Of a DNA stretch of 64,000 nucleotides, positions 59,601-63,660 are shown in pieces. Within the stretch, counting starts at the first letter, position 1; each line of letters begins with the position of its first letter. The notes below the pieces were generated by a model. The model was given only the letters and a program-made list of their open reading frames with translations, was not told the origin of the DNA and searched no databases. Source of the DNA: Nilaparvata lugens (taxonomy: Eukaryota > Arthropoda > Insecta > Hemiptera > Delphacidae); the NCBI RefSeq assembly GCF_014356525.2, contig NC_052515.1, positions 24,187,212 to 24,251,211 on the forward strand, given 5' to 3'. The position numbers and the translations under genes were made by a program.

Positions 59601-62600
59601 TAAAAAAAATATACTTTACAATTCAAAATTGAATGAAAATCAACAATTCAAATGGAACAACTGGATCAATACACTAAAAATCAAATTGAATAAATACTGC
59701 ACTTAAATACTATATTAGATATGATGAATTTTAAAACATATATGCTAGGATTATTTGTCTAATCTATGGTTGTAATTTGTAAAATATCGTATCACTGTAG
59801 CATTTCCGAATTCATGTACAATGTAGGCTACATTATTTGAATAGCGGCTCAAAATATAAGCCACATTTAGCATAGTCACATATAGCAGCAAGGGATCATT
59901 GATACATTTATGGAAAATTATTGAAGGAAAGATTATTTTCCCTAAACACTCGAATGGATGAGTTGATGGGTAGGGGAATTCCAAACATCTCTTATTGTGC
60001 GTATTTTACTTTTGTGATTCTCTTTTGGAATAATGAATATGTTTTGATTCGAGAATGAATCTAAATATTCTAAATCTGGTCAAAAACAGACTGAAATGGA
60101 AATTGATAGGTGGGAGGAGAGGATGAAGGAAGATTAGAAGAATGAGTGAATGAAATCACAGATTGTCTAATTTGTTGGTCTGAATTGGGAATACATGATA
60201 TTCTTATGATCAATCAAGATTGAATTGAACAAAATCTCTTCATTCTATTAGTTCGCGATATTCCGGCATGAATTCCTGGATTTGCATAGAAACATCATAA
60301 ATTAATTACGATGAAAGTTAATAATATATCCTCCTATTCTTGTAAAATAGTGAATCAATTTTTAATCAATTTAAATAAATTTTGTTAATCATCCAATCTC
60401 ATGAAGATCAGATGGAAACTTCAAATGATTACAGGATTACAAAAGAGAGAATAAAAGTACACGTCATTCTACATGCAATTCTCTCTGATTACAAGCAATG
60501 GGTCATGGATTATACACGTGAATTGGTAGTGTTTGGTCATCACTCCAACGATATCCTTTCCATTAACTCTTGGTCGTGAAAAAATTATAAATGGAGGTTA
60601 AGAAGGAAATTATAAAGGTGAAGAGATTAGAGGAAATGCAATACTGTCAATGGAAACAGAAAGATATCTTACCAAATCTATCAAAAGCTTGTTATAATAT
60701 AACAAACTTGATGTGACATGAGTTCGGACATAGTTGTTATAAGCATGATCAAGCATAATCGTCCCGGGGGAGTACTTAATACTTGGGATATAAGGGTCCT
60801 TTTTGGGTTTGAGGGGCGTTGCCCCTTGGACAGTAATTCCCATAACCATTCATAGATCCCTTGAGATTGTGGTGATGTTCGTCCCTCTAGGGGTATTCAG
60901 AACAGTTTTGAATAAACCCTTTCAAAAGTTGTAATGTTTTTCCGAAACAGTGAAAGTGTGGAAATTCGAAAAGTATGTTTGTTAGATTGAGGCATTTTAA
61001 GGGGATTCTGGTTGATAGTTTCCTAAACCCTTTGTTTTACGTTCAGGAAGCAGTTGATCAGCTGTTCAGGTAGCAAAATTTCAAAGTTTTTTTTAAAACA
61101 GAAAAGTATGAAGATCCGAAAAGTAAACATAATAATCTATACTATAATAAAGGAAAGATCTGGCTTATACACGTGCGGAATAGGAAAACTATGTTACACA
61201 TAATCACGTCTCAACTACTGGACTGATTAACTTGAAATTTTGCATATAGATTCTTAATTAGCCGAGGATGGTTATAGGCCTAATTTCGAATCTTCCAGAT
61301 TTGATTACATCAAGTTTTCAGTTTGTCAAGTTTTCAATTGGTCATGCTTCCAGTTGTTTTATGGAAGCAGCTGAACATTTCTTTTTGCAGCAACGTTATC
61401 TTATGCTTATGTAATATGATTCTATTTGATGAAATGTTATAAATGGATACTTAATCATGATATATGATATGAGAGCATAGATGATACTGGATCTAATGGG
61501 ATAATGGCGACGTAAGATGATTAATACAATCATTATTGCATGCTATGAGAAACTTATATTGTCATAAACATGTATCTTGATTGAAGGCCTATTCAATTTG
61601 GGACAGTTCAACTAACAGTTGACAGTTTTTATCGAACGAATTTCGAAATAATGATTGAGGTTGAGATTGTTTTTGAGAGTTTGTTGTGCTCTTCAGTATC
61701 ACATGATTGAAAATGGAACGAGAGCGAGTTGGAATATGTGACATACTTCTTCCTCCTGTTATCTAGCTGAGTTACAAAATCCAGCAAGTTTTGAGTCTTT
61801 CTGGGGACTCAGTGGTGAGTGTTTGTGTGGGTGCATGTGTGTGTGTATGCGTGCGTCCCTCACCAAAGATAAGATTACAGGCTTGTTTTGTAAGACCCGA
61901 GGTGTAGCCTGAATGTCTGAACCAAATTCCGTCGACGAAAATCCTTTCTCAAATTAACATACAAACTAATATGATTTTGTAAGTTTCATTCCGTGGGTGG
62001 GTTGTCATGGAGTACTCATTTATGTATCAAGTATCGCATTATTTATCTATCCCAGATTGCATGAATAATTATAACATTACATTACCATCCACAATACAAT
62101 AACTTATTAATATATTTACTATAAACTTTATTCAGTTCTATTCCCATTTTGTCCAGCATTGCTCGAGTTGTAAGCCTGTGTGAGAATCATTAGAAAAATA
62201 TCTATTGAGATAATTATGTAATAATCTAAACAGTTGGAAATTGCATTGGAAAATATCAGCGATATCGGTTAGCTGGGTGAGTATTCTGCTCAAAGAACGT
62301 TTAATGATTGAACAAAACTCCAGCTCCAGACAATCCATTTTTAGAGATTCGAAATGAAAATGTATAGGAAAATTGAAGAGTGTAGACTTCTACTAAACAG
62401 TTATTTCTTTCATGAATTGACAACCACTTAGAATCATCTGGATATACGGAATCGTCCACAATCAGTTAATAGTTCAACAATTGAAGGAATGGAGCATTCA
62501 CCATTTTTCAACCTACATTTGGACTGACTCACACCTTATCAGACTTCTCCTTTTCGTTAATTGGATCTATTTTCTTCCAAGAAGAAGGGTCTTAATGATC

Positions 62601-63323
62601 TTCAATTTATTGTAAAAATTTCTCAAACTCTTCTCCTCTCGAATTGATGTGGTTGGAAGATATTGCAATGATAAGAACTTGGAAAATTTATAATGTAGTT
62701 TCCAATCGATCTTGGTCTGTGGATTTTCCTAAGTATTTTCATTCTCATTATTTATGATTTACAGCATCAAGTTATATTATAAAATTGATATTCTGAATAC
62801 AATCAACATTTTCCTGATCATTCTGCTCAACTTATTATTCATGATTTTCATTATGAATTGATTCACAATATATATTTTTCTGAATACAATAACAAAAAAA
62901 TGTTTTAATAAAAATAATGAAAGGTGAAAAATACTCACCAGGTGTAGGCTGTGTGTGATAGACACTGGTGCTCTTCTTCATCCAGTCGAAGGGGCTGCGA
63001 CCTTGCGGGGGGGTGGCGGAGCCCCTCTGCGGGTTTAGGGTGGCTGGGGGGGTGAGCCCCGAGGCAGGGGGGCCCGGACTGCTCATCTCTGTGATCGGGG
63101 GCGAAGGCAGCAGATGATGGTGGTGTTGGTGGTGAGGGTCCATTATTGAGGGAGGTTCCTGACACCCCCCGGCACCCGGCGGGGGGGTCCACTCCTGCGG
63201 GAACATGTGGGGCGCAGGCATGTGGGGCGGGGGGTGGTGGTGTGTGTGGGTATGTGCGTGGCTCGTGCCCATCCATTGTGGCGCTTGTTCGGCTCCGATG
63301 TCATGCATGCATGACAGGAATTG
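26567..63323 (-). CDS. cad: Caudal (Cdx-family ParaHox) homeobox gene, 3' three coding exons
   Basis: Caudal is a sequence-specific transcription factor that patterns the posterior body and gut (family knowledge). Three coding exons are read on the minus strand: 62939-63323, 27879-28024 and 26567-26671. Splices are GTGAGT/TTTGCAG and GTGAGT/TTCCACAG, with phases 1 and 0 that match exactly. The first has His- and Pro-rich repeats, the [13 protein letters not shown] block and FDWMKK, the hexapeptide-like motif of Caudal/Cdx. Together the other two encode the homeodomain, from [14 protein letters not shown] through [15 protein letters not shown] to [14 protein letters not shown]. Only 20 residues follow helix 3's ERK, a short C-terminus compared with many insect caudal proteins. 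The 34.9-kb second intron is full of mobile elements. The N-terminal exon lies beyond 64000, because 63323 is preceded by an acceptor and the frame is open there. Confidence 0.93.
26790..27165. mobile_element. Inverted-repeat element in last caudal intron
   Basis: GAAAAAATGAGACACAGATG TTGTCAATACCAC at about 26806-26840 is inverted at about 27108-27142. The sequence between includes TCAATATGAATAATTACCAC and ATCAACTTCTCAACTACACA, shared with 50985-51035. It separates the true last caudal exon from its relic copy. Confidence 0.6.
27187..27300 (-). pseudogene. cad: Relic partial copy of caudal helix-3 exon and its upstream intron
   Basis: CGGTTTTGGAACC, then a CATCTGTAGAAAGAGG block and TTTCAGAAAACAGG, align in order with 26650-26720 (CGGTTTTGGAACCATATCTT, CACCTGTGGAAATAGAAGG, TTTCAGAGAACAG), and the match goes on through CAAATAATAGAAACT. 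Only the first few codons of the exon are present, with deletions that destroy the reading frame; the acceptor survives as CTACAG. An old duplication, not functional. Confidence 0.65.
27879..28024 (-). CDS. cad: caudal homeobox exon 1 (helices 1-2)
   Basis: Acceptor TTATTTGCAG, donor GTGAGT directly after CAA. It completes a Gly codon and encodes [40 protein letters not shown] and [20 protein letters not shown] is characteristic of Caudal/Cdx and separates it from Hox proteins. Confidence 0.95.
28137..28345. mobile_element. Hairpin element A in caudal intron 2
   Basis: AGCGAAGCCACACGAAGCGT on the left and ACGCTTCGTGTGGCTTGG on the right are inverted, with weaker pairing outward and inward. 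It lies just inside the splice acceptor side of the 34.9-kb intron. Confidence 0.65.
28356..28490. mobile_element. Hairpin element B in caudal intron 2
   Basis: AATGATTCGACGACTATACG pairs with TAGTAGTCGAATCAT at the right. The inner arms ATATGGGAAAGTTCACAC and GTGTGAACACTCCCAT pair as well, so almost all of it folds. Confidence 0.75.
28490..29245. repeat. Direct repeat pair enclosing decayed elements
   Basis: TAGCCTAAACGATAACACAT at 28493 and TAGCCTAAACGATAACCCAT at 29171 head two copies of an 80-bp sequence ending CAGTTTTAG. Between them lie a decayed GCCGGTTGCA palindromic MITE (about 28571-28835) and a dispersed repeat (28988-29170) related to 23515-23695. Confidence 0.5.
29246..32145 (-). 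other. Caudal intron 2, region without clear elements
   Basis: AT-rich. A less AT-rich segment at about 29925-30050 (GGTAACCACGCGTTTTGGAG, GATTGGTGGCTGCTC) and another near 31520-31780 may be unique sequence. No exon on either strand is convincing. Confidence 0.3.
32150..32298. mobile_element. Palindromic MITE (GCCGGTTGCACAA family), complete
   Basis: GTGCCCGGTTGCACAAAAGC on the left, GGTTTTTGTGCAACCGGCAC on the right. ACCGTGATTAATT and AATTAATCACG form inner arms. Confidence 0.8.
32201..32800. repeat. Tandem repeat, 188-bp unit, about three copies
   Basis: TAATCAGAGAAGGCTTCTGA starts at 32201 and again at 32389; both units run on through AATATTGTATCCTTGTATT and GATCATGTGGAAATCAAGTA. A third, degenerate unit lies at about 32670-32790. 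The unit begins inside the MITE at 32150, so the MITE's right half was amplified with it. Confidence 0.75.
32801..33184 (-). other. Caudal intron 2, AT-rich
   Basis: Starts with a degenerate repeat like that at 6900-7060; otherwise nothing identified. Confidence 0.3.
33185..33480. promoter_or_regulatory. GC-rich island in caudal intron 2, candidate enhancer
   Basis: About 300 bases of C-rich, low-repeat sequence (CCCCTCCCAACCCC, GATGTCCCCCTGGGGAGCAA) abruptly richer in GC than its surroundings. The open frame on the minus strand has no recognisable product. Enhancer is an inference from composition and position. Confidence 0.3.
33481..35200 (-). other. Caudal intron 2, non-coding
   Basis: AT-rich without a recognised element. 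The GTGTGGCGCACTCACACAAC phrase at about 34834 recurs at about 37009 as TGTGGTACACTCACACAACT, marking another dispersed repeat. Confidence 0.3.
35210..35640 (+). repeat. Dispersed repeat with CA-rich microsatellite
   Basis: CAGTTGATAGAGCTTATCAA (35219) matches units at 37508-37873. A CACACATACACTCATACACA microsatellite and CTCAGGGGACCTTGAAACGT follow, then GCAATACTTTCCTTACCTAT. Resembles the 3' end of a retroelement; class unknown. Confidence 0.45.
35649..35818. mobile_element. Hairpin MITE, GGTGCGTACAG termini
   Basis: AAAGGTGCGTACAGATTGAT at left, ATATCTGTACGCACCTTA at right. Inner arms CATGAGCAATTCACTTT and AAAGTGAATTGCTCATG pair, as do CTGTATCTTACCG/CGG-type neighbours. Confidence 0.8.
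35999..36280 (+). CDS. Possible terminal exon of an unknown plus-strand transcript
   Basis: After GGGCTTTCAG an open frame reads [20 protein letters not shown] and continues to ...[20 protein letters not shown] and TAA at about 36244, followed about 25 bases later by AATAAA (36270). The composition is more codon-like than the neighbours and the acceptor is fair. No family is recognised; the sequence just upstream (35920-35980) is a dispersed repeat also at 50270-50330, so it may be element-derived. Weak. Confidence 0.2.
36530..37450. other. Caudal intron 2, non-coding
   Basis: Contains a dispersed repeat at about 37078-37150 (CTGGTGTCAGAGTTTTCAGG, CAGGGCCTCTGACATGACCT) shared with 13380 and, inverted, 26350-26420. 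Otherwise AT-rich filler. Confidence 0.35.
37470..37873 (+). repeat. Tandem repeat, 166-bp unit, about 2.4 copies
   Basis: CAGTTGATAGAGCTGATAAA (37508), CAGTTGATAGGGCTTATGAA (37671) and CAGTTGATAGGGCTTATAAA (37837) head successive units, each with CCGCCATTTTTCTCAA and ACGGAGCTCCTGCAATTTTC. The last two units are closer to each other than to the first. Confidence 0.85.
37874..39890 (-). other. Caudal intron 2, non-coding
   Basis: AT-rich. 37965-38040 is a degenerate repeat with AAGGAACAGTTCTAGGCTG. No exon identified. Confidence 0.3.
39950..40510 (+). repeat. Purine-rich tract (GAGA/GAAA)
   Basis: About 550 bases strongly biased to A and G on the plus strand (AGAGAGATAGAGAGATC, GAGAGAGTGAAAGAGAAAGA). 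GAGA repeats are potential binding sites for GAGA factor and form triplexes. Open frames on the minus strand are by-products. Confidence 0.7.
40600..41200. other. Caudal intron 2, non-coding with fragments
   Basis: GACGTTGATATTGTCAATAC (40651) resembles the inverted-repeat element at 26790. The rest is AT-rich; a GCCCCACGAAAGCAGAGCTT phrase near 40853 and CAGACGGCACTTTGCCATGG near 41108 look like short element ends. Confidence 0.3.
41225..41340 (+). repeat. GAGAGG-rich simple sequence
   Basis: GAGAGAGAGAGTGAGGGAGA type repeats running into a TTGATTGATTGATTGAT microsatellite (41337-41357), the usual tail of a minus-strand non-LTR element that may end at 41400. Confidence 0.75.
41449..41595 (+). 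repeat. Tandem repeat, 90-bp unit
   Basis: TATAGACTAAGAAAATAATT at 41451 and 41541, both followed by ATTGAACTGTATATGATATG. The spacer repeats fragments of the unit (ATATAGACTAAGACAAAAAA). Confidence 0.85.
41699..41900 (+). repeat. GAGAGA-rich tract
   Basis: Almost pure purine, AGAGAGAGAAAGAGTGAGGA and AGAGAGAGAAAGAGAAAGAG. The 91-residue Glu/Arg/Lys-rich frame is compositional. Confidence 0.75.
42295..42375 (-). mobile_element. MITE fragment, TATAGTGAGGTCCACG family, inverted
   Basis: TATAGTGAGGTCCACGTTAT is followed by TTGATTAGCAATGGTATTGC and TATCCTTGTCAATCATTCAA, which is the right-end sequence of the family read in reverse. Confidence 0.8.
42405..42834 (+). repeat. Direct repeat of about 305 bp spanning SINE bodies
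   Basis: TGTCTGCAGTAGCAGAGGTC through AATGCATTCTCTATTTAATT and CCATCTGT is present at 42411-42533 and at 42716-42834, so the SINE body and its 3' flank have been duplicated, with the complete SINE lying between. Confidence 0.75.
42583..42785 (+). mobile_element. tRNA-derived SINE, GTCTTCGGGGTG family, complete
   Basis: Head: GTCAGTTTGGTGTAAGGGCA (A box), CTGGCAATTGGGAGGTACCG and GGTTCGAATCCCGGGCTGGC (B box). Body: GCAGTAGCAGAGGTCTTCGG and GTGATTTGCAGCATTTA. Tail: GGATTTTCGTTCAATAATAA. The head lacks a full acceptor pairing, so it is not a tRNA gene. Confidence 0.8.
42920..43040 (+). repeat. MITE left end and flank, duplicated at 44950-45070
   Basis: GAGGTGTTGGAATTTGTTTC, AGATCTGGGACTATGTTGAG and TATAGTGAGGTCAAAG are matched by GAATTTGTTTCAGATCTGGG and TATAGTGAGGTTAACG at 44967-45028. 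The MITE part is cut at 43040 by the LINE insertion. Confidence 0.75.
43028..44707 (-). mobile_element. 5'-truncated LINE with exact target-site duplication
   Basis: A Jockey-like non-LTR element on the minus strand, flanked by CCGATTCTCTTTAT at 43028-43041 and CCGATTCTCTTTAT at 44694-44707. Its 3' end is the T-rich (poly-A on the minus strand) run at about 43041-43060. It begins in the middle of the ORF, so the first part of the element was lost during insertion. The RT frame has no stop or frameshift from the 5' junction to 43249. An intact frame and duplication point to a young copy. The target was the MITE at 42974. Confidence 0.88.
43249..44586 (-). CDS. LINE reverse transcriptase, C-terminal 445 residues
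   Basis: Non-LTR reverse transcriptase of the 43.0-44.7 kb element. Motifs in order: [14 protein letters not shown] (finger), [48 protein letters not shown] (first catalytic Asp), [24 protein letters not shown] (catalytic FADD), then [16 protein letters not shown] and [10 protein letters not shown]. The C-terminus ends at HELV. The frame continues upstream of the first Met to the truncation point. The endonuclease is missing. Same broad group as the copy in HPF1 intron 3 but a different family. Confidence 0.88.
   Translation of the reverse strand: MSRKKTPGFDLITGEIPQELPRKAIVKLCHLFNASFRLKYVPSFWKVADVIMIPKPGKPPHDVTSYRPISLLPVISKLFEKLLLKRLKPYLDDNGLIPTHQFGFRDKHSTIDQVHRITNIIENTLEEKKVCSVIFLDVAQAFDKVWHSGLCYKMNQFLPTEYSLILKSYLQDRYFRIKQDDAFSSLREIRAGVPHGSVLGPLLYLLYTSDIPQPENVTVATFADDTAVLSVGETVEVSTEKLQVAVNRINVWTKHWLIKLNEAKSVQVNFTNRRVQYIPLTLNGNIVPYSNTAKYLGMTLDAKLRWKEHVKKKREQLGIKFKKMYWLLGRTSKLSNYNKLLLYKQILKPVWTYGIQLWGCTRPSNIDIIQRFQNKVLRSCVDAPWYIRDSDLHRDLGVATVISEIQRFAEKHEKRLHQHVNVEAIQLLNVHGVRRLQRRKPHELV
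44708..45011. other. AT-rich repeat and duplicated MITE flank
   Basis: TTTATTTATTTATCATTTAC and GGACAAAGAAACAGACTGCA resemble the repeat at 6900-7060. 44950-45011 duplicates 42920-42973. Confidence 0.45.
45012..45393 (+). mobile_element. MITE, TATAGTGAGG family, copy B
   Basis: TATAGTGAGGTTAACGTTAT at left; CATTACGTGGACCCCACAAT at right, with a few changes from the inverted repeat. GACAAGGATAGCAACACCAA lies before the right end. Centre longer than copy A. Confidence 0.75.
45394..45949. other. Caudal intron 2, non-coding
   Basis: Contains a less AT-rich stretch at about 45520-45620 (CCCCACACCCACCCCGTGTG) and a poly-A run at 45774-45788. No element or exon identified. Confidence 0.3.
45950..46292 (+). 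mobile_element. Short Helitron, copy 1
   Basis: 3' end: CCCTTGCGCAGCACGGG hairpin, then TTACCTGCTAG, followed by T. Internal landmarks CATCACGTCTGAACTACT, TTTGCATATAGATTCTTAAT. The 5' end at 45950 (TCTATGG) is set by alignment to the better copies and is uncertain. Confidence 0.6.
46293..46564 (+). mobile_element. Short Helitron, copy 2, abutting copy 1
   Basis: Begins TCTATATAATATTATGG immediately after the CTAG of copy 1 and ends CCCTTGCGGAGCACGGGTTA CTTGCTAG before T. The head-to-tail junction without spacer is a known arrangement for Helitron tandem insertion. Confidence 0.75.
46637..46879 (+). mobile_element. Short Helitron, copy 3
   Basis: TCTATACTAAAAAAAATAAA after A at 46636; the end is CTTGCGGAGCACGGGTTACC TTCTAG before T at 46880. 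243 bases, no coding capacity, non-autonomous. Confidence 0.78.
46880..47415. other. Caudal intron 2, partly less AT-rich
   Basis: 47095-47220 holds unique-looking sequence with CCGCGACCTCGCGAG (palindromic core) and TTGTGACGTGCTCC, next to TTTATG-type motifs of the kind bound by Caudal/Cdx proteins. No exon seen. Confidence 0.35.
47416..48890 (+). repeat. Near-identical tandem duplication, 738-bp unit
   Basis: TTATAATTCAATTATTCTGT starts at 47416 and 48154. The two units seem identical apart from one missing A (TAATAAATTAAG versus TAATAATTAAG near 47858/48596). TTGTTAT at the junctions may be the microhomology that caused it. No coding content seen. Confidence 0.93.
49219..49560 (+). mobile_element. 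MITE, TATAGTGAGG family, copy C, complete
   Basis: TATAGTGGTGTCCACGTTAT at left, ATAACGTTGAGCTCACTATA at right. ACGTTGCCGATCCTCTG and GACAAGGATAGCAATACCAT are internal landmarks. Confidence 0.8.
49561..49620 (-). mobile_element. Possible Helitron 3' end joined to MITE copy C
   Basis: On the minus strand GCGAAGCACGGGTGCCCTGC resembles the GGAGCACGGGTTACCTGC end of the Helitrons at 46 kb, but the last four bases are not CTAG. It starts exactly where the MITE ends. The other end was not found. Confidence 0.35.
49621..50260. other. Caudal intron 2, non-coding
   Basis: AT-rich. TTGTCTATCTAAGTGCAGAA and CCAGGACCTGCTGCTATCTA (about 50108) resemble the repeat at 50331. Confidence 0.3.
50270..50700 (+). 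repeat. Dispersed repeat, shared with 56550-56740
   Basis: CACTATCTATCGGCAGAGTA, TTGTTGGCCAATCAGGA and GTAGGCTTTGCGACAGT, then GTGATTGGTCACTCGTTTCC, run in parallel with 56577-56720. The left flank AAGAAACATGGCAAATATGC also occurs at 35928. Class unknown; short open frames are not conserved between the copies. Confidence 0.6.
50969..51040 (+). repeat. Fragment of inverted-repeat element
   Basis: GACAATTTCTTAATC and ATATCAACTTCTCAACTACA match 26970-27035. Confidence 0.6.
51041..52340. other. Caudal intron 2, non-coding
   Basis: The phrase ACTTAAGTCCACTTAT recurs at about 51425 and 51640, with AAGTCCTAC and CAAGTCATAA relatives, suggesting a decayed repeat of ~220-bp spacing. No exon seen. 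Confidence 0.35.
52350..52489 (+). mobile_element. MITE, TATAGTGAGG family, right half
   Basis: GCTATCCGCTTTGTTGAATG, GACAAGGATAGCAATACCAT and TATAACGTGCACCTCACTAT correspond to the right part of copy C. The left half is missing. Confidence 0.78.
52490..53448. other. Caudal intron 2, non-coding
   Basis: TTCATTCATT-rich stretch at 52960-53030; otherwise nothing identified. Confidence 0.3.
53449..54560. mobile_element. 1.1-kb element with about 250-bp terminal inverted repeats
   Basis: TGCAATTTATATTGTAGTTC at the left is mirrored by CAATATAAATTGCA at the right. Pairing continues through TTCGAGTACATAAGAGAAGA, AATTTCTCCATGCAAAATTT, CTAGTGCTAGATACAGGGTG and CCAGTTTTCAGCTATTACTG to about TTTTGATGAATTTTAGTTTT (53690), mirrored at 54237. 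The 540-bp centre has no long ORF. Arm divergence is several percent. Fits a foldback-type or internally deleted DNA transposon. Confidence 0.85.
54928..55359 (-). mobile_element. Complete non-autonomous Helitron, 432 bp
   Basis: Minus strand: TCTATATGTATAAAAATGAA starts at 55359 after A (55360), and the element ends GGCGGTACGAAGTTCGCCGG GTAAGCTAG at 54928, before T (54927). Precise insertion between A and T with no target duplication, a 3' hairpin and CTAG are all as expected for Helitrons. The plus-strand 3' fragment at 23075-23113 is the same family. Confidence 0.85.
55420..55600 (+). repeat. Short direct repeat
   Basis: GAGGAAAGCTACAAAACTGC TATCGAAAA at 55420 and GTAGGAAAGCTGCAAAACTG CTATCGAAAA at 55545 are copies about 125 bases apart. 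Confidence 0.65.
55640..55960. promoter_or_regulatory. GC-rich island 2 in caudal intron 2
   Basis: G-rich on the plus strand (GGGATTGTTTGGGGAGGGGT, GTGTCCCCGGGGAGTCATTT), followed by a CTCTCTCTGTCTC patch. Open frames exist on both strands but none shows a known domain or matching splice sites. Candidate regulatory sequence by composition only. Confidence 0.3.
55961..57420. other. Caudal intron 2, non-coding with one dispersed repeat
   Basis: 56550-56740 is the second copy of the repeat at 50270-50700 (CGCTATCTATCGGCAGAGTA, TTGTTGGCCAATGAGGA). 57185-57260 (CGTTTGTGGGTTTGTTTATT) resembles, in reverse, 52262-52315 and may be a retroelement end. Confidence 0.5.
57421..58495 (+). mobile_element. 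5'-truncated LINE with (GAA)n tail
   Basis: Contains the RT frame 57451-58479, which ends in a stop only 12 bases before an AAGAAGAAGAAGAAG tail (58481-58495). The microsatellite tail directly after the ORF marks the 3' terminus. The endonuclease and RT fingers are missing. The family differs from the other two LINEs; a related 3' fragment is at 63478-63660. Confidence 0.8.
57451..58479 (+). CDS. LINE reverse transcriptase fragment, 342 residues
   Basis: Motifs: [20 protein letters not shown] at about residue 36, [17 protein letters not shown] (catalytic YADD) at about residue 84, then [40 protein letters not shown] and the C-terminal [13 protein letters not shown] to LLKGDGT. This architecture is common in insect 'endonuclease-reverse transcriptase' repeats. 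The first catalytic Asp block lies upstream of the truncation. Open throughout, so fairly recent. Not a host gene. Confidence 0.85.
   Translation: MMKDKNMDKNDIRIITYLYFNQTTKVLVDNELSVEMDIKRGVRQGCVLSPLLFNLYSEGIIQEALEGQNTTGEKVNGKIINNIRYADDTILIAETLEELQSLLDQVVKTSEERGLILNTKKTKFMTITKHRQQPETLWIGGELVEKVCKYKYLGTIVTDNNDYSEEIKSRIGQARATFNKMRSVLSSTDLSLHLKLRMLKGYLFPVLLYGMKSWTLKKSDTDRLEAFEMWAYRRILRISWTSRTTNKEVLRRMGKDREIMITIKIRKLQYLGHVMRGERYTLLQNIIQGKIQGKRSIARRRISWLNNLRQWYNSSSIDLFRAVASKIKIAMLIANLLKGDGT
58496..59490. other. Caudal intron 2, non-coding
   Basis: AT-rich with a short ACACATGTACATAATAAACA repeat at 58930-58970. No element or exon identified. Confidence 0.3.
59494..59600 (-). repeat. Retroelement 3' end with GATTGATT tail
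   Basis: TAGATAGATAGATTGATTGA TTACTTTTATTTACACTTTA is the same kind of terminus as 41337-41400. Adjacent AGTTGAGCCCGCTCTTCCAC is its probable 3' UTR, read on the minus strand. Confidence 0.5.
59601..61135. other. Caudal intron 2, non-coding
   Basis: Includes a less AT-rich phrase at 60760-60840 (CGTCCCGGGGGAGTACTTAA, GAGGGGCGTTGCCCCTTGGA) that looks like a short element end with a GGGGC/GCCCC hairpin. No exon. Confidence 0.35.
61136..61340 (+). mobile_element. Helitron 5' portion, 46-kb family
   Basis: TCTATACTATAATAAAGGAA after A, then GATCTGGCTTATACACGTGC and TTTGCATATAGATTCTTAAT as in 46637-46879. The CTAG end is not found; similarity fades after GTTTTCAGTTTGTCAAGTTT. Confidence 0.7.
61341..62938 (-). 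other. Caudal intron 2, 5' part
   Basis: 61780-61880 has CTTTCTGGGGACTCAGTGG and a GTGTGTGTATGCGTGCGT microsatellite, like 35450-35545. Otherwise AT-rich. Ends at the caudal GTGAGT donor (62938-62933). Confidence 0.4.
62939..63323 (-). CDS. cad: caudal upstream exon: His/Pro-rich region and FDWMKK motif
   Basis: Acceptor TTTTTTGACAG, donor GTGAGT; 385 bases, phase 0 in, phase 1 out. It opens [19 protein letters not shown]. His-rich runs ([18 protein letters not shown]) and the serine/proline block [13 protein letters not shown] follow, then FDWMKK at 62973-62990, which lies a short, conserved distance before the homeodomain. GC-rich coding sequence contrasts with the AT-rich introns. Overlapping Pro-rich frames on both strands are shadows. 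Confidence 0.92.
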
Positions 63324-63477
63324 CTGTCAAAAAATATAAACATGAATTTTATTTTATTTCCAATAACTATATAACACTATAGTTTACATAATTATTTCTG
63401 TGGATGATTCCACTGCAAAGCTGTATAAACTCCTCTGTGATACTGTATTAACTTTATTACGAGGGCTACTGTATTAA
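63324..63477 (-). other. Caudal intron 1, 3' part
   Basis: Intronic sequence upstream of the acceptor of the 62939-63323 exon. Nothing else seen. Confidence 0.4.
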
Positions 63478-63660
63478 TATTTTTTTGGTTCCATCTCCTA
63501 TCGGAGGTTGGAAATCATCCACAGCGATTCTCACTTCACTAATTGCAGCCCGGTAAAGCTATTTTGAGTTGCTGCCATACCAATCTCTCAAATTACATTT
63601 TCTACGTCCTACACTGTTCTTTCCCCTGATCTGCCCTGCATGATAATCCTCAACAATTCA
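63478..63660 (-). mobile_element. LINE 3' fragment
   Basis: Minus-strand translation gives GRRKCNLRDWYGSNSK, a stop, then LYRAAISEVRIAVDDFQPPI GDGT, aligning with the C-terminus of the 57.4-kb element ([30 protein letters not shown]). Inactivated by an internal stop and 5' truncation; the T-run at 63480-63487 is the poly-A tail. Confidence 0.7.

Noticed and set aside
62935..63382. Proline-rich ORFs on both strands around 63.1 kb
   Set aside because: Shadows of the GC-rich caudal exon; only the frame with FDWMKK splices in phase to the homeodomain.
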